Shown piece by piece: positions 57,336 to 64,000 of a stretch of 64,000 bases of DNA. Every line of letters begins with the position of its first letter. Within the stretch, counting starts at the first letter, position 1. The DNA is from Evernia prunastri (lineage: Eukaryota > Ascomycota > Lecanoromycetes > Lecanorales > Parmeliaceae), in the NCBI GenBank assembly GCA_003184365.1, contig NKYR01000118.1, positions 1 through 64,000 on the forward strand. The letters are read 5' to 3'. The notes below the pieces were generated by a model, which saw only the letters and a program-made list of their open reading frames with translations, did no database searches and had not been told where the DNA came from. The position numbers and the translations under genes are program-made.

Positions 57336-58685
57336 CTATTCTGCGTCCAGGTGTGCCACAGGCGCAACATCGTCCACTTGTATACCGCCGCGCTTCTTCT
57401 CTTCGCTATCGTGAAACGGCAATTTCCACCCCCCTTCGCTTTCCGGTGTCGCCAACCACAATCGCATCAGATGCCGCCTCGGTGTTGGTGGCACATGATC
57501 CTTGTACTCGGTGCGCGCATGCAGTACGTGTTCGTTCGACAGAAACTGGATGTCACCAACTTCGAGGACCATGTGTAGCGCGAGCCTGTTACAGGTGGCT
57601 TCGAGGACGTCGGCAGCTTCGAGTTGGGCAGGAGATAGGGGAGGTATCATGCCGGCGGAGGAGAAGCGCTCCAAAGAGCGGATAAAGTAGGGATCGTATC
57701 TGTAATAGGCGTTAGGAAGATCTTCCGTACTGAGGGATGATCGTGCCTTACTTGCAATATACCCGCCCTTTTCCTCCTGGTTCCAGGTAGAAGACGCTGG
57801 TTCGGATATAAGGATCGTCGTCTCTGCTGACTTCCCCTTTGCGGTCGAAATACCATATGGGCTCGGTCAAGGTCTTCAGCACGTCGGGTCTTTCTCTTCG
57901 TAGGGTATTATAGACATGGTGCACGGAAGTGATGTCCGATTCTCCGCCTTCGAGAGCTCGCGCGATACAGAGCAGGCCCACCAGGTCCGAGTCGTCTGCG
58001 TGAAAGAACTGACTGTCATGCTGTCAGTCGAGGGATATATGGCGAGAGAAATATCGGTAGTGGACATACCGCGCATTCGTACGGTAGATCCTGACTTTGT
58101 CGATTTGCTTCGCATCGTCTCCCAGATCTTTCACATGTCCGAGGACATGACCCTTACCATTTTGACTGACAAAGTAGCCCAAGTATGTACCCAAGCCCAT
58201 ATACGCAATTGCTGACTTATGATTCCCCCACTTCTCCACCGGGAAGCCCTTGAATAGTATGAAGCCTTTACCGTTGAGTAGTTCATTGCGCATCGAGAGG
58301 AGGAATCTGGAAAGACGAGGAAGCGGGAAGTTGTCCTGACATCTTGTCAGCTCTTGTGGTCGGGAGAAGTTCCATGAGTAACCTTTGTTATTCCAGTCAG
58401 AGGGAGCCCGGCGTCCCTAAAATTGTCGGCAGCTTCACTCATCTCCGCAACCTCGTCGTTGGTAAAGTAATGCGTCCATCGTTCCGGATTGTTCTTGTAG
58501 TCGTCCGCGTCCCATACCGTGGGGCCGGTGATCTCGTGAGGGAAGTCGTGGTAAGGCTTGAGTTTGTGGTATAGAGGGGGATGCTGGCCAGAGGTCTTGA
58601 TGCCGTCCGGGAAGATGGAGAGGGGCAGGTGCTTTTCGACGGTAGGACTCTGGTTTGGCAAGGTGGCTGTCAATCCTGGTGCCAT
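57336..58685 (-). CDS. TauD/TfdA-type Fe(II)/2-oxoglutarate dioxygenase
   Basis: Four exons, 58685-58383, 58335-58070, 58012-57752 and 57699-57336, give 397 aa. The N-terminal part has the fungal pattern PERWTHYFTNDEVAEMSEAADNF. The Fe ligands are visible as FFHADDSD (His 194, Asp 196) and the distal His in NEHVLHARTEY (His 337), with RRHLMRLWLA supplying the Arg that binds 2-oxoglutarate. GKGFILFKGFP and MGLGTYLG are further family marks. Such enzymes oxidise small acids, sulfonates or amino-acid derived compounds. It is divergent from the MFS permease at 59,608, a common pairing of an oxygenase with its substrate importer. Introns are 47-57 nt with normal borders. Confidence 0.88.
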
Positions 58686-59607
58686 GATGGAGTGGTAGTC
58701 GGGTGGAAGAGAGGGTAAGGGAGGGATAGAAGGATGAAGAGGAGAATGATAGGATTGAGTTGTAGAGAGCAAGGGTAGCGGTATATTGACCCCCTGGCCA
58801 CCGGGTGAGGTGAGATAGACTGGACGTCATAATCGCCTAAGATAACGAGATGGGATCCATTGGTGAATGATGAGAGAGATATACTTAGTACTAGTAAAGC
58901 CAATGAATCGATCAACCAACAGCCAAAGTAACCTCAAGTACCTTGCTGGTGCCAATCACGAATTGACGGAGGAAGGATGGGCCTTTCACCATTGGACATG
59001 CGAGATGTCGCCATTCTTTCCTCGGCCGACCCTAGAGTAAGCCCCAAGAGGAAAAGATTCAAACTTTCGGCCCGGTAATCTTCCGATCACCCGTATTTGG
59101 GCCGTATGTTGTACTTTGTCAAGGCCTCGTCCAAGAGGAAGAGCGTGGAGACGTGTCGTGACATGACAATGCTAGCAAATTTATATCTGTGGAATTGGAG
59201 AGAGAGAGAAAGAAAGAAAAAAAAGAAATCTAGACCTTTCTCTATTCCCTTTTCCCCTTTTTTCCCTTCCACTGCGGGAGGATTTAAAAAGGATACTCTA
59301 GTTACAGGAAGGGAACTAAGTGATCACGACATTCGCTTGGGATAATACCTTGACCTATCCCCACCCCCCTAACTTCCTTCATCTCTACCTAGACTCTAAT
59401 CCACTTGATTTGATACGGCTAGTTATGTTGCACTGCAATCCCCTGCGGTTATGTCGTCAGCGCGTAGATTATCCATGGGTGTTTGGCGAGGTACATATTC
59501 ATTTTGCCCTGCACGAAGCTCGCTCGTCCATTCATTTCCTCCCTTTTTTCCATCTCTCTCTCATCATTCCTATGCATGCAAGATAAATCCCTTCCCTTCT
59601 GCTAAGC
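58686..59607. promoter_or_regulatory. Divergent promoter of the dioxygenase and MFS permease
   Basis: 922 bases separate the two start codons. The plus strand from 59,500 to 59,600 is C/T rich, as expected of a leader. An A/G-rich tract (59,200-59,230) lies inside. A shared control of both genes is inferred from the arrangement. Confidence 0.5.
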
Positions 59608-61318
59608 ATGTCCGAACCGCAGAAGCAACACGTCCCCCAGGTACACGATGGCGCCTTGTACCCAGAGGACGAGAAACATAATGTCGCCTTATCTCCTTCG
59701 ACTGGGTCCGAAGACGGTCAGGATCAATACCCTGGCATAAACGACAAGGCTTTTCTTCGAAAGCTGGATCGAAAGTTATTGCCCGCTTTGACTCTCTTGT
59801 ATCTTCTGTCTTTTCTCGATCGCAGCAACGGTAGGATGCCGCAGCTCTGACACCTTTCGCATCAACCGCTCATAGCGCCTTAGTTGCCAATGCGTGAGTC
59901 GAGGGTTTGGTGGTGGATTTGCATATGAGTAGGCTGCACATTGCTTTGACCTCATTCAACTGGTACCGAACTGACCGCTTTTCGCAGCCGGCAACCAGTA
60001 CTTAACCGGCTTGACTTTGTATTTCATCGGTTATGTCCTTTTCGAAGTGAGCCCCATCTCGAAAGATGACCCCGCATAATGGACTGACGCACGAAGATAC
60101 CGTGCAATGTCGTACTGAAGTTGACGTCGCCCAAAGTATGGCTTCCGACGCTCACACTCGCTTGGGGTGTAGTCGCGACGCTGCTGGGCGTCACTCAAAA
60201 CATGGCTGGGTTCTTTGCCGCACGCTTCGTTCTCGGAATGACTGAAAGTGGGCTCTTTCCTGGCGTCGTATTTTACCTATCCATGTGGTACAGGCGGGAA
60301 GAACAGCACTTCCGGATTTCCCTATTCTTCAGTGCTGCATCTCTCGCGGGTGCTTTCGGTGGCATCCTTGCATGGGTAAATCTCTCTTCATCTGGATGAA
60401 TTCCCCGCTCATATATCTTCTCAGGGTATCGCTCACATGAATGGTGTTGGTGGTCTACACGGCTGGCGATGGATATTTATCCTTGAAGGAATCTTGACGG
60501 TGCTCGTCTCCCTGATATCCTACCGTTTCATTGCCAACTATCCAGCGACCGCCAATTTTCTTACGGAAAAGGAGAAGGCATGTGTCCACGCCCGGTTAGA
60601 GGCCAGCAATGACGCCACAAGGAACGAAGGCTTCACATGGGGCAATGTCTTGATGGCTATGCGAGACCCAAAAGTCTGGCTTTACGGTCTTGGCTTCCAC
60701 ACCATGAGCCTCCCTCTCTACACCCTCTCGCTATTTCTACCAACAATCATTAAAGAGTTGGGCTTTACCGCGGCCCAGGCCCAACTGCTTACTGTGCCAC
60801 CGTACGCCTTCGCTACCGCTCTCACGCTCACTGTCGCGCTCTTGTCCGAACGCTTTAAACTCCGAGCTCCCTTTATCATGGGCTCTGCCGGTCTCGCCAT
60901 CATAGGGTATATCATTCTCCTCACCGAGACGAAAGCCGGAGTCGCCTACTTCGGTACCATCCTGGCAGCAGGCGGAATCTATCCTGCCACCGCCATCGTG
61001 CTCTCCTGGCCCGCCAACAACGTCAGCGGACAGACCAAGCGTGCGACGGCAAACGCGATGCAGATATCCATCGGAAACCTAGGCGCTGTCCTCGGCACAC
61101 AGCTCTACCGGGCCACGGATGGTCCGCGATATTTCCTCGGACACAGCTTCGCGTTGGGCTATCTGTGCGCCAATATCCTGGTCGTCGGGACGCTGTGGGC
61201 GATTTTGAGAGCGGAGAACCGGAAGAGGGACAATGGCGAGAGGGATGCGAGATTGGTCGGAGTGGGAGATGACGAGTGGCTGGGCGATGAGGATCCGCGG
61301 TGGAGGTTCCAGACTTGA
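59608..61318 (+). CDS. MFS permease of the Dal5/Tna1 type, with an in-frame TGA
   Basis: Exons 59608-59830, 59884-59928, 59988-60046, 60097-60375 and 60425-61318 make 500 codons. The parts fit the family closely: RKLDRKLLPALTLLYLLSFLDRSN, then VEGLVVDLHM joined to TGNQYLTGLTLYFIGYVLFE, KVWLPTLTLAWG, ARFVLGMTESGLFPGVVFYL and a full second half with LAAGGIYPATAIVLSWPANNVSG. The second exon reads Asn-Ala, TGA (59895-59897), Val-Glu-Gly-Leu. The stop sits where relatives have Arg, so CGA to TGA explains it. A GTGAGT at 59894 could be used as a donor, but the next acceptor then breaks the frame. Either the copy is inactive or this base is wrong. The gene is paired with the dioxygenase. Confidence 0.75.
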
Positions 61319-62210
61319 TTCTTCCGCGCCCGAGGAAATAGTTGGGTGACGGTGTGGGTCGATGGATCTGGAATACCGTCCTCAATGCTTGTCAGTGACA
61401 TACGACCGATCGGTCACAAGAGCTCTATCGCGCTTGCAATTCAGCACCCGTGGAGACCTCCTTGGTTCATGCTTTTTCCATCCTCTACACGCCTCTCACG
61501 TTACAAGCTCCACCATGCTCCTCATCAATCCTGCTTTCTCTTTCTACTGATAAGGCACGCGTTGTTGCGCGCCAGGTCACGCCGAGTTCGCATGCTCCAG
61601 AAACGAACCCTGCAAGCGCTATCTTTCCAGCCCCCCTCCCCAAACCAAAACTCTTCACTGGATAGGCTAATGTTGCGTTCCGGTCGTTGAGCAGGAATAT
61701 AGGGGGAATTTACAAATGGAACACGTCTTGAGACGTTGGGATCCCTCGAACCAACCGCCGTTCTGCCCGCTGCCTGCAAGATTCTAAAGCCGTACCTTTC
61801 CTATTACTCCCCTTCCATCCCCCTTCCATTCCCCTTCCCTTGCCTTATCTTTCAACGCCCTTCCTGCAGCAACATCCCCTGCTCCAACTATTTGCACAGA
61901 TCGCTCGCCCGCTTTCTTCACGTCTAGAGATCATCTCTCGCGAAAACTTTCCTATGAAATAGGGATGTGACCGCCGATCAAAATTTAAGCCAAATTGCAG
62001 GCTATAGCAACGCTTAAGGGCGCTGGTCGATGTGTGAGCTGATCTTATCTTGTGATTGGAAGCTTGGGTCCTTATTGCGGATATTTGTTCCCAACTGCAC
62101 GGCTAGCCTTCACCTGTCATCACGTAGAGAATCCAAAAACAGCTGGAACCCTGTACATGTTGCTGCGGGGTCCCAGCACGGGGGCTAGCTACCCGAAGAG
62201 ACGTATTAAA

Positions 62211-62237
62211 CCCCCCCCCCCCCCCCCCCCCCCCCCC
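62211..62237 (+). repeat. Poly-C homopolymer (about 27 nt)
   Basis: An uninterrupted C run follows TATTAAA and is followed by GGG. It is the third long G/C homopolymer of the window; length is unreliable. Confidence 0.9.
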
Positions 62238-62478
62238 GGGCCCCCAGTGCTAAGAAAACTCCCAATGCTTGTTCAGCTAAAATCTAAAGTGAAGATGAAG
62301 CTATGTACAGGTGCGGGTCGGCGGGCGGGGAGAGAATGCTATGGCTCCGAAAAGGGATGGAATCGAATGAGGAGCCCAACACTGATAAAAAGGAAGCCCA
62401 ATGTAAATAGAGCTGCTCCCCGCAAGCCTGGAATTCTCCTGCATATCGCGTCTCGGGCACGAATAACGTCTTCCCTAT

Positions 62479-62508
62479 GCGATATTGCACATGCTACGCG
62501 ATATTGCA
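62479..62508 (+). repeat. Direct repeat of GCGATATTGCA
   Basis: Two perfect copies of the 11-mer start at 62,479 and 62,498, followed by a stretch with several further GCGA elements. It could be a decayed minisatellite; no function is claimed. Confidence 0.6.
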
Positions 62509-63215
62509 GGCCTACTGTGCGAAATCATCACGCAGCGCGAAAACCTCGTGCGTTGCGGATTTACCATGCGATGCGAAAACAACCGTGCCATGCGACCGGC
62601 TGACCCTCAGTCTCACTGTGGCGAGACATCACGATTGCTCTCTGAGCTTACATAACCCAACGCCGACCTACGTTCGAAAAAAGCCCATCCAGCTTTGGAA
62701 TCTTGCCTTTGATGTAGGTGGGTCCTTGGCCTCGGCTTGGTGATTTCCCTTTGCAATCACTCGCTGGACGCATGCGGGAATATGTACTCGTGTCGTCGTG
62801 GCACTGGAGACTTTCCTCCTGTCGAGCTGTTTGGCGCCAGAGGGGTTGGTGAGAATGCGTGCTGATGGGGATGCTTGATGGGCGGGTTTTCACCGCTTCG
62901 GCGGCGGGCAGGGCTTGCGCGCCGAAATGCTGAGGGTGGGGTCAGGGATGGATGGAAAGAGAATGTGACAAAGGCCGTGTATAGAGAATGAGAATCTGAA
63001 TTGTATTTGGGTGCTTTGGTATAGAATGATTTATGATTGCTGTGTCTCTCTCCTGAAGACTCACGTTTGTTTGGGTTACGATTCATCATAATGTTGCAAA
63101 CAGGGAAGGACAGAGTCCTTCCCCAGTAGATCTAAACATGCGAGATTCCATCTGTGTAGCTGTATGTTTTTACCAACGGGATTCCCCATGGGACGCCAGA
63201 ATTATTATGTCAACA

Positions 63216-64000
63216 TCATGCAAAAAACGTTGATTCCTCCGCCATGGTCTGCAGTGGCCACACCATCAGGTCCTGCCACTCCTCCGACAGGACAGCCTGG
63301 ATTGCCTGGATCTCCCTCGAACCAGTATCACCGATGAACCAAATGTCTTTGAACCGCGTGAGGAGGCCGAAGTAGTGAGAGAGGATCACCAGCGCTCGCG
63401 GCCGCTGCTCCTCGACCAGATCGATGAAACCCTTTTGGATCAGGTACGGAAACAGCAACAGGACTCTGCACACTGTCCCTGCTTTCTCACCACCGGCAAT
63501 GAGAGACTGGACGCTGCCAATGTAGCTCAACGTAGAGGAGTATGCCTCTTCGACTTCCGCGCTCCAGGCCTCACGGGCGTCTTCCGTTCGAGGGCCACGG
63601 AGCAAATGCAGAAGACCCTGGCGGCTACTCTCCTGGAAGAGTGGCTCGGAGTCTTTCAGGATGGGTGTCTTCTTCACCATCCGGAAGGCGGCCGAGGAGT
63701 CGTCGTCCCCGATGAACTTCCATGCCGCGTTGAAGACATTCCCCGCGCCCCTGGTCATCTGCAGCCACTGCATTGGAGGGCTATAGGGAATCAAGGGAAT
63801 CAAGGGCCGCTCGCCCAGCACCGCAAAAGCCGCAAGGCGGACAATACAGGAGGTCAAACACGTGGCGTCCGCGTTCGCTTTCGTCAAGTGGGCCACGTCA
63901 TTTGAGTGCTCTCGCAGAGCAAGGTCCAGGTACATTCGGTACACATCATCTGCTTCTGAGTCCTTGGGGTTGCTTTTGGTGATGTGAAGGGCAGCTATAG
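63216..64000 (-). CDS. C-terminal part of a fungal Zn2Cys6-type regulator (cut by window edge)
   Basis: The frame is open from the right edge to TGA at 63216, 260 codons. It reads ITKSNPKDSEADDVYRMYLDLALREHSNDVAHL, then LAAFAVLGERPLIPLIPY, MQWLQMTRGAGNVF, and ends with REIQAIQAVLSEEWQDLMVWPLQTM. This is the C-terminal regulatory region typical of sterol-uptake-control-like (Upc2-type) Zn2Cys6 proteins in Pezizomycotina; the zinc cluster and start would lie beyond 64,000. No intron is needed in the visible part. Function beyond transcription control cannot be said. Confidence 0.75.
   Translation of the reverse strand, partial: IAALHITKSNPKDSEADDVYRMYLDLALREHSNDVAHLTKANADATCLTSCIVRLAAFAVLGERPLIPLIPYSPPMQWLQMTRGAGNVFNAAWKFIGDDDSSAAFRMVKKTPILKDSEPLFQESSRQGLLHLLRGPRTEDAREAWSAEVEEAYSSTLSYIGSVQSLIAGGEKAGTVCRVLLLFPYLIQKGFIDLVEEQRPRALVILSHYFGLLTRFKDIWFIGDTGSREIQAIQAVLSEEWQDLMVWPLQTMAEESTFFA

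Larger units (their letters stand above)
61319..63215. other. Intergenic, 1.9 kb
   Basis: 3' flanks of the MFS gene and of the partial regulator. It contains the 27-nt C run and a short GCGATATTGCA direct repeat. Open frames up to 183 codons cross the C run and are artefacts of it. Confidence 0.45.

Noticed and set aside
1..64000. CRISPR arrays, rRNA genes, bacterial operons, viral genes
   Set aside because: None seen. The genes are intron-bearing fungal genes, and repeats present are microsatellite or homopolymer in type.

Overview
The window reads as nuclear DNA of a filamentous ascomycete (Pezizomycotina). The evidence is short GT-AG introns of about 45-110 nt with CTRAY-type branch sites, pyrimidine-rich leaders, and families typical of that group: Mim2, Nce102/MARVEL, SNF1, Zn2Cys6 regulators, DUF3632, FTA2-like kinases, and DUF7708 and AAA proteins. 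The species cannot be fixed from the sequence. Exon joins were worked out by hand from frame and splice signals; coordinates are the outer CDS limits and introns are given in the text.

Layout. 1-1000: AT-rich, gene-poor, RIP-like DNA ending in an ATCA microsatellite. 1-13 kb: MIM2, a Cys-rich nuclear protein, a DUF3632 protein, an RNase T1-type secreted ribonuclease and an Nce102-like MARVEL protein, separated by long silent gaps. 13-18.3 kb: a Dal5/Tna1-type MFS permease, a CorA-like membrane protein and an FTA2-like kinase fold protein, all on the minus strand. 19-25.7 kb: a broken fungal orphan gene, then a divergent pair, a 304-aa beta-rich protein that resembles fungal gasdermin-like pore formers and a 1,400-codon TPR-CHAT protease-like protein. 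27-33 kb: a mitochondrial conserved protein, the SNF1/AMPK catalytic subunit and a CDGCGHH protein. 34-48 kb: three predicted secreted proteins, a hemerythrin-like protein, a HeLo-like N-terminal fragment, a peroxisomal enoyl-CoA hydratase/isomerase with a C-terminal AKL, and an AflR-type Zn2Cys6 factor. 48-56 kb: a small orphan, a DUF7708 protein with a degenerate STAND-like NTPase half, and a DUF7025-AAA ATPase. 57-64 kb: a TauD-type dioxygenase diverging from a second MFS permease that carries an in-frame stop, and the C-terminal half of another Zn2Cys6 factor at the right edge.

The most interesting locus is 20,271-25,743. A protease of the CHAT (caspase-like) clan and a possible pore former share one promoter region, the two-gene layout reported for fungal gasdermin/protease cell-death modules such as HET-Q1/HET-Q2. 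The CHAT frame holds a single TAG at codon 469, so the module may be decaying or spliced there. At least two other genes (19.0 kb and 59.6 kb) also carry single stops that C-to-T changes could explain. The window further holds a HeLo-like fragment and a degenerate STAND-like protein, so it looks rich in relics of fungal self/non-self or cell-death genes scattered among housekeeping genes.
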